Positions 10,918 through 24,090 of a DNA stretch of 64,000 bases are shown here, piece after piece. This DNA comes from Cryptomeria japonica. Taxonomy: Eukaryota > Streptophyta > Pinopsida > Cupressales > Cupressaceae. The first letter of the stretch is position 1; each line of letters opens with the position of its first letter. The notes beneath the pieces are model-generated. The model was not told the DNA's origin. It searched no databases and saw only the letters and a program-made list of their open reading frames with translations. Made by a program: the position numbers and the translations under genes. The stretch spans positions 568,867,152-568,931,151 of the forward strand of contig NC_081410.1 in assembly GCF_030272615.1 (NCBI RefSeq). The letters run 5' to 3'.

Positions 10918-13900
10918 TTACTCTTGGAAGCCCAAGAACAAGGAGGGGCACAACTCTCTCATCTGTGTTACATCCTCCCAAGTGGCTGATGTGTCATCAT
11001 TCAGGTCCCACTGGACCCTTACCTTCTCTATTCCCCGACCTCTGAGGGACATCTCTTTATGCTAAAGAATGCGCACATGCTCCAAAGAAAGATGCCCGTC
11101 CTCGACAAGCAATGCATTCCAATCAAGAACATGTGATATGTCATGATGGTAAAGTCTCAATAGAGATACATGAAATACATCATGGATGCAGGACAAGCTA
11201 GGCAGAAAGGCAAGGCAATAAGCTATAGGGCCAATCCTCTCCAAGATCTCAAATGGTCCTACAAACTGATGCACCAACTTAGAACCTTTTTAATAATGGA
11301 TCAGACTCTTTAAAGGGCGTACACGCAAGAATACTCTATGTCCAACTGAGAACTATCTATCTACCTAGTGTGCATCTGCATATTTCTTCTGTTTATTATG
11401 TGTAGCTATCAAATGCTCTCTGATATGAGTGACCTACTCCTCCATATCCTGTATCATCTTTGAACCAATGTTTACCCTATCCTCTAACCTGTCCCAACTC
11501 AAAGGAGTATGATACGGTCTCCCATATAAAGCTTGGTAGGGAGGCATACCAATGGAGCTATGGTATCCATTATTATAAGAAAAGTCCACTTAGTATAGGT
11601 TTTCCTCCCATTTTGACTATTGATCCATAACGTACATCCTCAACATGTCTTCTAGAACCTGATTCACTCGCACTATCTGACCATCCATCTCTCGGTGATA
11701 TGTTGTACTATAGTTCAGCCGAGTCCCCAAATTATGTTGTAGTGTTGTCCATTATGTAGAAGTGAACACAAGATCTCTATCAGATATAATCTTATGTAGA
11801 ATACCATGCAACTTGACGATGTCTTTGACAAAAATCTGTGCAATTGTGGCTATTGTGTATGAGGATCTAATTGGTGAAAAGTGTGCAACCTTGGTCAATC
11901 GATCAATGGTGACCATAATGGCATTGTGTCAACAAGAAGAAATAGGCAATCCAATTACAAAATCCATGGAAATGATGTCCCATTTCCACTCTGGAACTTC
12001 ATGTGAGTGTAAAAATCCTGTCAGATGTTGGTGCTCTGTCTTAACCCACTAACACTCAAGGAAACATTACAAAAAATCTTCTATGTCTCTCCTCATATCT
12101 TCCCAAAAGTAAGGTTGTCTCAAGTATGTGTGCATCTTATTGACACCAAGATGAGCTAAGTAAGGTGCATGATGGGCCTTTGTCATGATCAATTTCCAAA
12201 GTCCATCAAATGGCGGAACATAAATGTGTCCCATGTGAATAAGAATGTAATCTTTGTCCACTGAATAACCTGTATATCTATCCTCCAAGGCTCTACTTGA
12301 TGCTATCTCTGAGCTAACCTCCTAGTACCATGTATCTACTAGTAGTGCACTAAGAATGCGACTCATCAAGTCTACCTCCAAAGTCACTGGTGATATCTCA
12401 TGTTTCTTGCGGCTTAGTGCATCTGCTACCACATTCTCCTTACCATGGATGAACTTCACCTTGAAGTCATACTCACACAAGAACTTCATCTAACACCTCT
12501 ACCTAGCATTCAAATTTGGATGCATAAATATATACTATAAACTATGATGATCTGTGTGTAGCTCCAACTGATGCCCCAAGATAAAATGCCTCAAACAAAC
12601 CAATGCATGTACTACTGCTGCTAACTCAAGATTGTGAGTGGGGTAGTTCAGCACATGATCCTTGAGTTTCCATAATTCATAGGCTATCACCCTACTATTT
12701 TGCATCAATACTGCTCCTAGACCCTCCAATGAAGCATCAATACACACCACAAAGTCACCTAACAGATCTAGAACTGCGAGAATTGGTGCACTAGTCAACT
12801 TCTTCTTAAGTGTCTTGAAGGTTGCCTCACAATGCTCTAACTAAATGAATTTCTTCCCTTTCCTCTAAAGAGAAGTAATGGGGTGAGAAATCCAAGAGAA
12901 ATATTGCACATACCTGTGGTAATAACCAGCTAAACCCATGAAATTGTGCACCTTGCCCATATTAGTGGGTCGCGGCCAATCTACTATCGCTTGAATCTTC
13001 GAGGGATAAATTGTGATACCTTCTCCAAAAATGACATGGCCCAAGTATCTGACCTCTAACGATAAATACTCACACTTCACCAAAATGGCGTATATCCGAT
13101 TCTCCCTAAGACACTGCAAGACCTATCTAACATGATCCTCATGCTCCTCTAATGATCTAGAATAAATCAAAATATCATCCAAGAAAACTAGCACAAATCT
13201 GTCCAAGTATGTCTTCAACACATCATTCATTGGGCTCATGAAAATTGATGATGCATTTGTGAGACTGAATGGCACAATTGTAAACTCATAGTGCCCATAC
13301 CTGGTGCAAAAATTTGTATGGTGAATGTTTGCCTCATGGATCCTCAACTGATGATATTTGGACTTAAGGTAAATTTTAGAAAAGACATTTACATCTTTAA
13401 TCTAGTCAAATAAGTCATCTATCTCAAGCAAGGGATACCTATTCTTCACCGTCACCTTATTGAGTTGTCTTTAATCAATGTACAATTAGAGAGAACCATC
13501 CTTCTTCACAAATAACACTAGTGAACCCCACATTGATGCACTAGGATAGATGAATCCCTTCTCTAACAAATCCTCAAGATGCACTCTCAGCTCACTCAAA
13601 TCCTAAGTGGTCATCATGTACGAAGCCCTAGAGATAGGCTCACCTCCTAGCATAAGATCAATCCTGAAGTCTATATCTTGCTGTGTGGGAATACCTTGAA
13701 CTTCACTAGGGAAAACATCTACAAACTCCTAAAGGATAGGATGCTACTGCAATAACTCCTTTGTACTACTCCCCTCATCCTCATCCCTCAACCTGACTAC
13801 AAATAGCTGACAACCCTTAAATCTCTTCATCTGCATGGTGGAAATCATGAGAAGAGAGATAGGCCTCTGAATGCATATAATCTCCACACTCTTCCCGTTG

Positions 13901-15564
13901 TCATCTACGCACTACAACCTCTTGCTCCTACAATCTATCTATTCCTAGTGTAACCCAAGCCAATCCATGTCAAGAACCATGTCATAGGAACCTAAGGGTA
14001 TAATACGTAGATCCACTGAGGTATGAAAATCTCCCAATACTAGAGGAGACCTAAGAACAAGGAATCCATTATGGCCCTGGATCCCATAGCTAGATCTACT
14101 TACCACCTATCATCCTTCTTTACTGTAGCAAGCCCGCATCTCTACTAAGTAAGGAGAAATAAATGAATTTGATGCTCTTGAATCAAATAACATGGAACAA
14201 GGGATACCACCTATTACACCTATTGTCTCCACTACATCGGCCTAGTGCTTGGCCTGACAGTTACCTACCGCCACAAATACTCAGTGAGACCCACCTGAAT
14301 CTCCAACAATGGACTCTGTTGGTGTTGCCCTCTGTTGTACTAATGTCTGTGATGTACACTAAGGATAATAAACTGCTATGTGTCCCTATTGTCCAACTAC
14401 GAAACATCCTATCCTATCATGCACCCTATTGTTAGATGTAGCACTCGACTACTGACCACTGCCTCAACTAGAGGTTTGTTGTGAACTCTAAGTTGGCTAA
14501 CAAGGAGTGGGTCTCCTATTATGCTGCTGATGACTGTGACTTTTGTTAGCCAAAAATCTATCACCTCTCACAAAATTTTCACCCTGTGACTGTCTCCTCT
14601 TAAACCGCTGGCTACTATGGAAAGAGGTAGGGTGGATCCTATCCACACCTACATACTGTTGTTGATAACCTCTAGGAGTTGTACCTATAATTGGGGCACT
14701 AGCTACCTGCCCTCCTATAGTACCTAATGTACTCAAAGAGTGATTCTCCTTGGCAATCCTCTCCTTCTCTACGACGACCTCTAAAGTCTTAGGTTTGTGC
14801 ATGCGAACCTCTCTACCAAAGTAGTCTTTGAGTCCCCACACAAAGTGTTGTAACTGCATCACCTCATCCTCTACTATCCTTGCATACTATCTGAGCTCAA
14901 AGAACCTCTACTCATACTCATCTATTTTCATCCTATTCTTCCTAAGATTATGGAACTCATCAGGCTTACGCTACCTCTAGTGCTCTGAAAGGAATCTAGC
15001 TTGGAAATGCTCTCAAAATAACTCCCATGTAACTAGAGTAATATCCAGCTATAGCTGCCTCTCCTCTGTATGCCACCATGTAGATGAAAAGTTGTGTAGG
15101 TACATAATGGCACACCTAGCCTTGGTGTTACTTCTATACGGATGTATAGAAAAATGACTCAAGTCTAATAGCCAAGTTGTTACCTCCATACCGATACCTG
15201 AACCATCAAAGGTGGGAGGAGGAACTCTCAATAAGTCCCTCATATGACTTGCTGCTATCTCCTCCTGATCATCAAAAACTCTCCTCCTAGGAGAGCGTGA
15301 GTTCTCTCTCTCCTGACACTCAGATTGGTGTGACTCCTCCTATCTATCCTCACAATGTCTATCTTCCTCCTGCCTTAGCCCTAAATGACCAAGAATCTCC
15401 TATAGTGTTGCCACTAACTGTAGTATCACATCACCACTAGGTTACTCCTAGAGCTTCTCAGTATAATGTGACTCCTCTGAAACCTCATGGAGAGGATTAC
15501 TATGAGTCCCCATGTGATCACCACGACCATGTCTAGGTCCATGCCCTCTACGCCTAGCAGGCAT
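10918..15564 (-). pseudogene. gag-pol: Chromovirus gag-pol polyprotein (decayed by stops)
   Basis: One frame of about 1,549 codons from ATG at 15,564 (MPARRRGHGPRHGRG) to TAA at 10,918-10,920. All long open segments fall in this same frame, so decay is by point mutation rather than net frameshift. Domains in order: gag capsid-like PPTFDGSG..WL near 15,200; gag C-terminus 14,862-14,497; a degenerate zinc knuckle CFVVGQ-GHIAVYYP near 14,365-14,409 with two Cys lost; protease site LFDSRAS at 14,184, where Gly of DSGAS is Arg; RT from LLEKGF (about 13,560) to FLDDILIYS (13,174-13,179 for DD); RNase H CIDASLEGLG, LELAAVV, HTDHHS (12,800-12,535); integrase HHAPYLAHLG zinc domain (12,288-12,067) and core with MDF, SDRD and VNQVLED; C-terminal GPFEILERIGPIAY and chromodomain-like VRVQW..ATWEDV. 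Many stops are TAG where CAG or TGG is expected. It cannot make a working polyprotein. Confidence 0.93.
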
Positions 15565-15735
15565 CCTGACTGGACAAGATGCAAGGGAATACTATAAGCC
15601 ACTAAAATAGGAAACTACAACAAATAAATAGCATGGATAAAACTGCTAGGCTATCCCATGCTAAAATTTTAACAAACATAATGGGCTCACAAATAACCAG
15701 ATTACCCAGTGTAGAACCCAAAACTCGTGAGTTAT

Positions 15736-15747
15736 GCTCTGATACCA
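15736..15747 (-). other. Primer-binding site, initiator-Met tRNA type
   Basis: Minus strand reads TGGTATCAGAGC, the usual plant complement of the initiator-Met tRNA 3' end, four bases inside the 5' LTR edge at 15,752. It confirms the minus-strand orientation. Confidence 0.9.
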
Positions 15748-18700
15748 AAAGTGTAGCACCCGCCAACAAACCCCACGGTACTTACACTAACAACCTAGAA
15801 ATGGACTAAATTTTTTTTTCGTTTACTAATTAAGTTTCCATTATACGTACTCTAGGCAACGTGATTAAGAATTAGTTCACTTAATTTCATCTTAGTGTTG
15901 GATCTTAAACATTGATTGTCTAATTATTTTCTTGACATAAGCTAAATATGCTTACATAGTAACATATCACTCCCTAGGGCATATTGATGTCACTACTTAA
16001 ATTCAATATTAAATTTATGATTCTTAATCCAAGCATTAGATTTACAACCAACATGACAATGCACATATGCACCCAACTACCATAATATCCTCACACAAGA
16101 TTATGCCACATTGGTTGCCCTCTAATCTCTTCATGCATTCTACTTTCCATAATGCTTAGCAACTACATAACTAAATATTAAATAAACCCCTCTATACACT
16201 AGCTCCTTATAGGAACCCCAAATAAAATAATCCTACATATCTACATGCCTTAACTTACCTAATGCATTGATAATTCATACTCTTTCTAGTGCCTGACCAT
16301 GAATAGGAAGCTTCTATCACATGCATAATACTTAGGATTACCTATCCTTAAGCTTAACATGATCATTTCACCACCTACGAGTATAATGCATCCAAATAGA
16401 TGACCTATCATACAAGGCAATGCATAATCATCAATCTATCATTCTACACATGCATGCTATAAAATGCTAAGGAAGAGCTCCTACTACCATTATCATATTG
16501 TTTCTATCGCTGCCCACATGTAAAATGCATCACTTTAATTCCATACAACCTAGATGTTGATTGCAATATTGTCGTCCATTAACATAATACATTACCTATA
16601 TGTCATTCTATCTAGTGCTTCCAAAAATGCATGCATACTAGCTAATCTATACTTCTTTATGAATATTGACATTGTCTACATATTGATTGTTTTATTGCTG
16701 CCAGCTTACTAATGCGTACACAACCATTTATGTTCCTTAATGTAATTAGTCTACTAAGTTTTGTCATGATTTTCAGCCTCATGGCTGATTTAGTTTCTAT
16801 GATGCTAACTAATGTCTCTATTATATGTCATCTTTTCTTACTCTATCATTAATACTTTGAAAAGATCTTTGTTAATAGTCACTACAAAATTTTAAGGGTC
16901 TTATAAACAATATCTAATATCTAATTGTGTAGCATCCACAATCACATGAAAATACATCTTTTTCATATACTTGTTCCTTTCCATTGATTTAAGCACAACA
17001 TAATGAAAGTAAGTAAAGCATATTTTTTTCATTACAATATGAATATGATCACATCTCCATTACATAACATATTAATACCACATAAATTGCATACAATTTT
17101 GATCCAAGCGTATTCTAATCATGAGCATTTAAGATACAACTTACTAAGTTTAAGCTGCAACATAAGCATGGAAAATTCATTTAAAAGGTTTGTGTCTTCT
17201 CATCATGTTTGCAATACTTTTCAAATAAGGAATAATACCTACATAATTATGTTACATCTCTAACCATTACATAATAATGCCATATGATGGTTCTATTGAT
17301 TGCCCAACTCTAATGTATAATCATGGACACATAAAATACTACTATTACATAGTCTGTATAATCATGAGATTTACTCAATATTTTCAAGTGATTCTTACAC
17401 TATTACATAACAAGTACATTTCAATAATCACAAAGTTTCCAATACATAAATCTGCTCCAATAAATCCATAGCCATCACGAAGAAAGGTCCAACTCCACGC
17501 ATGAAGAAGAACATCAATGTAAGTAGGAAAAAACCCAAATGGCAAAAATCTCCAACCACCCAACGAATGTGGAACCTACAAGAAACCACTGCCCAAGCTA
17601 GGAGATGTCACTAGGTGCCAACACACACACTACACCTAGGTGGATGCTTAAGACCAAAAGACTTCCACACACATGAGCTAAACACCATTGCAAACAACAA
17701 CCAAAGTTACTCCCAGAGGCCGACACATCATCCAGACATAAATGCAAATGTAAAACATAAGGGAAACACATGTACACGTGAGTGTCATCACATGTCGTAC
17801 TAAACACAAGGCTCTCACCTAATGGCATGTGGAGCCATCTCAACCTTTGAGAGACCAAGGGAGATTGGCTTACCATCTCCAAGGTCTTATCATGCTCAAC
17901 CTAAAACATCCTCCCTAGGACTGAGTCATGAGGCACTATCAATTATTTTATTTCTAATTGTCTAACTACCCATTGCCATTCATTAATTAGTTATCACTTG
18001 ATTAAAACAAAGTAAACTTCCTTACACCCAAGAGGTTTGGACTTCATGCGTCCTTACAATGAACCTCATGATAGTCCATCTCTCGTGAGCCTGGGTGTCG
18101 CAAAAGAGCCCACTCCCTTTACATGGACCCATAAACAAAATTTCAAGAGGCTCTAAGCTTATTAAGTAAATCTGAAATGAAACATCATGCAGTACCAAAC
18201 CATGCATAGACACATACTCGTGAAAGTTAACATCATCATATAAGATAAATGAGCCTCTTGACCAATGAAATACATAAACCAAGTCATAATGTTGTTGCAA
18301 CCAAATAAATATAAACTCAACAAGGTCTCGACATTAGTTGTCCTTGAAATCAACAGCATAAGTAAACCAACTCACATGGAAAAACATTAGGAGACATATC
18401 CAAATAACAATACAAGTCTTGCATCCAAAAAATGGCATCAAAACTGAAACTAAAATCAATCTGAAATATAACACATATAACATAAAACATTATGTAAAAT
18501 GACATCCACAATAGAAGACAATAAAATAAGTTGGGGCAGCACCTACATTACACTTGACCTGCATTGTAACTCATGGGCTTCCCCCAAATCATAGCTGAGG
18601 TTTACATTTAAATATTTAAAAATCATACACTGAATAATATATAAACTCACACATCAATTTGAGAACATACACACACAACATTTGAATTGTTAAACACATA

Positions 18701-18874
18701 TTTTCCCAAAACTGCCCAGCACACTAATTACAGACAGTGAATGTATCAAACCCATCTAATAAGTGTTTAATTCAGCACACCCCATTCAAATATGGGTGAA
18801 TCCAAATGGCAGGCAGCATCCCATGAAGTGGTGGTAAAAGACAGTTGAACTAGCACCATGAAATCATGGTGCTT

Positions 18875-19210
18875 TTTTGTTGTGCACCCACCACATTATT
18901 AGTGGTGATTCTGTACCTACCATGTCGTGGGTGGTGCTAAGAACTCACCACTTCATGGTGGTGCTGATGCACCCACCATGCCATGAGTGGTTCTATGCAC
19001 CACCATGACATTTGTGGTGCAGTGCACCCACCATGTCGTCGGTGGTGCTAGGCACCACCATGCCGTGGGTGGTGCTAAGCACCACCATGACATTGGTGTT
19101 GTTTTTGCACCCACCATGTCGTGGGGAGGGTGCTATGCACTACCATGACATGGGTGGTGCAACAACATCCACCATGTTGTGGATTTTGTTGGCACCAAAC
19201 CCACGATGTG
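18875..19210. repeat. CACCCACCA / TGGTGGTG inverted tandem block in 5' LTR
   Basis: Counterpart of 8,376-8,740 with the same alternating CACCAC and GTGGTG words but different unit arrangement, suggesting the block has reshuffled since insertion. Confidence 0.7.
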
Positions 19211-20715
19211 GGTTTTAAAACAACAACGAAAAATAAAAGAACAAGAAACAAGGGGGCGACATAATAGGCCAACAACCCCATCCAAAATATGGGTAATGTA
19301 GAATGCAATAAATCCCCAAAATAACAAAGGTTCTATGAACAAAATGATAGATTATCTAGAATAACAGATAATCATCAAAATTTCTAGATACAGGCAATCA
19401 AAAACCTAAACCTTACATTTCTTTGGATTCCAAATCATGAATATGGAAACTTTAACAAATTGCAGATTTCATATATAGTGCTCTCACCCAAGTACCATTA
19501 AAATAAAAACACCTCCCATTAATTTCAATTCACATTACAAGACATAAACCCCACAATCACAGAGAATACACACAGGGTTTCAAATCTGGAAAGAAAGAAA
19601 AAAACATGAAAGAAAAAGGAAGAACAGAGACCAATCAACACAATTCCACTCCAAAACCAAGCTCTGATTACAGACAAAAAAGCCCCAAATTCACTAAGTT
19701 GCAAAAGGAGATAATTGCAGAGAGAGCAAAAATTCTTTCACGGCAAGCATAAATCAACAAAGGAAAAACAATAAAGCCCTAGCCTCTCAATTAGCCAATG
19801 GAAATATTTTATTTAAAATATTACCCCCCTTCAACTTAGCAATATAATAAACTTATTTTTCTCATATCTTTGATGGGATATTAAAATATCAATTAGAAAT
19901 AAAAATCAAAATAAAAGTATATTACTCTCATCAATGTAATAATAACCAAAATATTATTACCACATTATAATATAATAGATAGGGTATTTATTATCATTAT
20001 TTACCATTATTATCATTATTATTATTTTTAAATATTCAAAATATCGCTATTAATAAAAATCATTTAAATAATCAAACCCACAATAATTAAATAAAGATTA
20101 ACATCATCAATAAATAAATAAGATCAATAAAGCAAAATAAATAAATAATTCAATAAATTAAATCAATCAAAGACATTAATTATTAAATAAAATCTCAATA
20201 ATCCAATTAAATGTTAATTTAAATTCAATCGCGAGTAATAATTAAATAATAAAAAATCGTTAAATTAAAATAATGCTATCACTAATAAAATCATAAATTA
20301 TTATTTAATAATTACTCAATCAAAATAAATCATTTATTGCCAATTAAATAAATTAAACAATCAATCCATTACTAAAATCAATAAATCATGATTAAACAAA
20401 TTAAATAATTAATCTATTACTTTAATTCAATAACCACAATTAAATAAATTAAATAGACTAAATAGTCAAACTCACCATGCCACATACTAATAAATCATGA
20501 CGACCGACACGACATGGCAAGTTCACCAAGACTGACGACAAGTACTCAATGACAATCCTAGACCTAGAGTGTGGGTAGGGAACTGATGACACCTTTGAAC
20601 CACATATTTGCCATCGGGAAGAGACACCCTCACACCTGTAAAGCCAGGGGAGCTCTCACCCAATTGCCTGCGAGGAATGGGTGTCTGAGTACCTACAACC
20701 CTACAACCAAAATGA

Positions 20716-21018
20716 AGATACATGTCCATATATGTATATGTATATATATATACATATACATATATATATACATATATACATATGTATATATGTATATACA
20801 TATGTATATACATATATACATATATGTATATACATATATACATATATGTATATACATATATACATATATGTATATATATATACATATATGTATATGTATA
20901 TATAGATATATATACATATACATATATATACATATATACATATATATATGTATATACATGTATATATATATAGACATATATGTATATATATACATATACA
21001 TATATATACACATACATA
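20716..21018. repeat. (TATACA/TATGTA)n compound microsatellite in 5' LTR
   Basis: About 300 bp of alternating purine-pyrimidine TA, TATACA and TATGTA words. The partner LTR has only about 25 bp at this place (10,316-10,338), so the expansion happened after insertion. Open frames across it in all directions are low-complexity Tyr/Ile artefacts. Confidence 0.9.
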
Positions 21019-21529
21019 GCAAGCAGCTAGGAGAATGTCACAACGGCACATCCGCTTGCCATGAGTGATGTGATGTTGATTCCCCACAAAGATAGTCAAA
21101 CAATATCCATACAGTGAACGTATAACTCATGAACATCACATCATAGGCAAATCAAAACTAGGGTTAGTATGTCCATTCCAAAATGAGGCATAATCCATAG
21201 AATCTATCAAAGCACATGATAATCAAAATGCTATTACTATCCACCTATGCATCAATCATGATAAAATACATTTAGCGATTAACATCATAATAAACATCTA
21301 GCCATGTAGAAATCATAACTAATAATGAGCATAGTCAATAACATCAATTAGTGTAAGATCGTGTAATGTCTATCCTCAAAATCATTAACTGGGAAATGTA
21401 AATAGTCATAATCAATATCCATGCATCACATAAGTCAAATCATATCTAGCATATCCATCACACAAAAATAAAGGTCTAATCAAGTCAACCCAAAATGAAA
21501 CAAGAGTCTGCTCAAGAGTGGGCACTACA

Positions 21530-22560
21530 ATGCATCTCTTTTGGTTCTACAGAAGAGCTAAAGTGGAGTTGGATACATGATTTGTAAGCCTTTTTGACCT
21601 AAGCCTTTCTCTTGGTATACGGTTTTGTTGATAGATTTGCCTCAGCTCCCTTTCAAATTATCGTAGATATGACATGCTTTCAGGATGGAAATCCTCTTCA
21701 GCTTATGGAAAGATAAAAATGTTGTTTTGTTTTCTCACAACTCTCTTAATATTCATGTTTCTTTGTATACTAAAGCTTGTACATACAATAATGTGGTGTT
21801 ACAAATTCAAGTACAAGCTAATAAAGTGGCTCTTGAAGTGGCCCACTTGCAAATGCTTCTATATAATTAGGGTAATGCCCCTTGTACATTTGCCAAGATT
21901 CTGCATGACCCTTTTGCCTCTAGCAATCGTCCACCGGCTCATGGCTATCGGCGAGATTGCAACTCTTCCATTGGTGGCTCCCACACACCTTTCTCTCAGG
22001 ATCCTCATTGCCACTCTAGCAGAAAGAGATACTTTCTATGTCGCCACTCTGCCTCTCCACCTCAAGGTGACTCTGCCTCAAGGTGGCCTATGGGTGGCAG
22101 TGCCTCTTCAACTTCTTGTGGTTTTGGTTGGCCAGTTTTTGATTGGCCCAGTTCTTCTAAAGGGTTTCCCTTACTTGCTCTCGCAATTTCTCCAGTGAGA
22201 GAAGATAAAGATGAAAAAGAAGAGGATGTTGAGGATGGGTGATCTCTTCCAGACCCCCCTGACCCTATTGATGTATGGGGTAAAAAAGATGGCATGGATC
22301 AACCTCCTCCTTCTACTGCTTCTACTTTAGCCACTTAGGCTTTTTTTGGATGTTTCTAGATTTCTAGGCTAGGCCCATTTTTTTTTCCTATTTCCGAGCT
22401 ATGCCTATGTAACTCTCGGGGAGTGACTCTTTTCTCCCACTCTTTTGTGGGCTATGCTCATGTGACTCTTTTCTCCCACTTTTTTTTTTAATAGTGTACT
22501 CTCTTGTACTTATTTTAATGGAATTGCCTATTCATTAAAAATATAAAAAACACGATTGTG
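21530..22560 (+). pseudogene. Retroposed sequence relic with A-rich tail (LINE-like or processed gene)
   Basis: Plus-strand coding-like stretches in shifting frames: ASAPFQIIVDMTCFQDGNP near 21,630-21,690, then NKVALEVAHLQMLLYN to 21,870. A Ser/Pro-rich stretch follows to about 22,290, with an acidic run EDKDEKEEDVEDG. The downstream segment has two copies of GACTCTTTTCTCCCACT (about 22,426 and 22,466) and ends in TTCATTAAAAATATAAAAAAC, an A-rich tail typical of retroposed 3' ends. I recognise no domain. A LINE ORF1/3' end is my best guess; a processed host pseudogene is the alternative. Its left part is cut by the chromovirus LTR. Confidence 0.4.
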
Positions 22561-23026
22561 TTTTTACAAAAATAGAAACACGATCGGGTTTTTAAAAATG
22601 AAACCATCTTCACGTTATGTTTAGCAAGAAAAATGTATATGCATTATTCTTACATTAAATTAGGCAAGGAACATGGACTTAGATGCCACTTCTTTTAGCA
22701 TTCCCTTAATTTTTTCATCACGATATATACATAAATATAACATTTAAGTATAAGTTATATTTTCTCTTTGTTAACATTTAAGTGTAAGTTATGCTTATGT
22801 TTAAGTATGAGTTATATTTTTGCTTTGTTAGATAAAGGAAAAAACTCATTGCTTACTATTTGCACACTCGCCCCGAAAAGGGAAAAAAACTTGTTTTTGT
22901 TATTAATGGGTAATTAAATAGCTTCATCAATTTAAAATTTTCTTTGCAAAATAAATTCTTGGAAATAATTCTCAACTTGATTTAAAAAACAATGGGGTGG
23001 AATATAAATGCAAATTTGGGTGCCTC
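22561..23026. other. AT-rich intergenic stretch
   Basis: Short T- and A-runs and a duplicated phrase TTTAAGTATAAGTTATATTTT near 22,745 and 22,800. No coding or RNA gene signal is seen. Confidence 0.5.
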
Positions 23027-23330
23027 TCATGCATCATCAATATTAATCATGAGGGCGTCTGGGTCACTTTGAACATCAACCTGATTTCCATCCTTGCAAA
23101 TTTGCAGCCTTGTGGTTTCATCATGGAGAATAAATATAAGAACGTTGGGATGTGAGTGAGGAGACAATCCAAGTACCAAATCCGGTTGAGGACATGGTGG
23201 GTAATAATTGATCCTAATGCACATTTCTTTCTCATTTCCACCAACTCCATCGTTCATTGAATTTTCATCTTCCAATCCCAACCCTCTGCTCAATGCCTAT
23301 ATCAACACTTCTCACAATTTTATATCTCTC
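23027..23330 (-). pseudogene. 2-oxoglutarate/Fe(II)-dependent dioxygenase fragment
   Basis: The minus-strand frame reads GLGLEDENSMND..GGNEKEM followed by INYYPPCPQPDLVLGLSPHS and, further on, LQICKDGNQVDVQSDPDALMINIDDA. This is the core of a plant 2-OG dioxygenase of the SRG1/flavonol-synthase type, where the NYYPPCP..LGL..H.D block leads into the jelly-roll iron site. The iron-binding His-x-Asp is here His-Ser-His, so a ligand is lost. The protein ends before the second iron His and the 2-OG-binding Arg-x-Ser. Upstream, LRSVLI-stop-ALSRGLGL shows an in-frame stop. It is about 90 residues of a family that is usually ~350. It is a dead fragment; the original substrate cannot be inferred. Confidence 0.85.
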
Positions 23331-23530
23331 TCGAATATTTATCCATAACCTCCCTGCAAATAACAAGAATACCCATCAAAATATATTAAAAATAATAATC
23401 ATCAACAATTAATGAGAATCCAAGATAAGTAAACAACATATGTGAAATCAAATGGCTATTTGGGCCATTTGGACATATTTCTCCTGTGAGGGGGCCAAGC
23501 AATGTTGTAATAATAATCCCCCATTCAATT

Positions 23531-24090
23531 TGACATTTGGGGAATATCCTAGTTTTCTTCCATAGACACTATCTATCACTCTATTTTTTTCTATATCTCT
23601 CTCTACCTTATCTCCCTTTCTCTTCTCATATATCATTATCTCCCTTTTTCTCTTCCCACATATTTGTACCTCCCTCTCTTTCTCTCTACTCTCTATCTCC
23701 CCTATTTCTCCCTCTCTATCATCATTGTCTCTTCACCTCTCAATTTCTCTTTCTCCATCAATCCATCTCTCTCTCTTCCTAGACTTCTATATTTATATCT
23801 CTTTACCTCTCTATCTCTATTTTTCCATATCTCTTTTTATATCTATCTTCATCTCTATCTCACTATGAATTCATATTTCTCTACCCCTATATATCTCTCT
23901 CTCTACTTCTATATCTATATACCTATTCATATCTCTATTTCTATATTTCTACCTCTCCCTCTAATTCTCTCCCTCTATATATTTATCTCTTATATCTCTA
24001 TGTATCCCTCAATCATCTCTATATCTCCTTACCTCCCTCTCTTTCTCTTTCCCCCTTTATCTCCCCCTCTCAACATCATTTACTTAATGG
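23531..24090. repeat. CT-rich imperfect microsatellite tract
   Basis: About 550 bp of degenerate TCTCTATCTC / CTATATCTCT words, nearly pure pyrimidine plus A on the plus strand. Open frames across it are low-complexity. Confidence 0.85.

Larger units (their letters stand above)
4863..21529 (-). mobile_element. Ty3/Gypsy chromovirus with giant LTRs (16.7 kb)
   Basis: Minus-strand element: 5' LTR 15,752-21,529, primer site 15,736-15,747, gag-pol 15,564-10,918, polypurine tract 10,897-10,912, 3' LTR 4,863-10,896. Domain order gag, protease, RT, RNase H, integrase, chromodomain-like tail defines Ty3/Gypsy, chromovirus branch. Each LTR is longer than the 4,855-bp interior, so LTR sequence makes up about 70% of the element. 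LTR ends are TGTAG on one side and CTACA on the other. The two LTRs are clearly alike along their length but visibly diverged, and all coding regions carry stops, so this copy is old and immobile. The flank beyond 21,529 begins ATGCA; a matching duplication is absent because the other side is an orphan leader. Confidence 0.9.
15752..21529 (-). mobile_element. 5' LTR of the chromovirus (5,778 bp)
   Basis: Plus-strand start TGTAGCACCCGCC, end GGGCACTACA. It matches 4,863-10,896 block by block: T-run after AATGGA, the ACACACACTACACCTAGG segment, the CACCCACC hairpin block, the AT-rich AATAAAT block at 19,790-20,465, and the CATCGGGAAG..CACCTGTAAAGCC segment. Differences are the missing TRIM, a shortened stretch near 19,640 and a much expanded microsatellite at 20,716-21,018. 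Confidence 0.9.

Noticed and set aside
17598-17882. Cys-rich 79-94 residue frame present in both giant LTRs (also 6,730-6,969)
   Set aside because: Seen in both copies only because the LTRs are duplicates; the solo LTR of the sister family does not keep it, so there is no sign of selection.
20523-21099. Long Tyr/Ile/His-rich frames on both strands
   Set aside because: Pure microsatellite translation, open in every direction. The same applies at 27,524-28,154 and 60,634-61,133.
22062-22295. Ser/Gly-rich minus-strand frame
   Set aside because: Antisense shadow of the Ser/Pro-rich and acidic plus-strand relic at 21,530-22,560.
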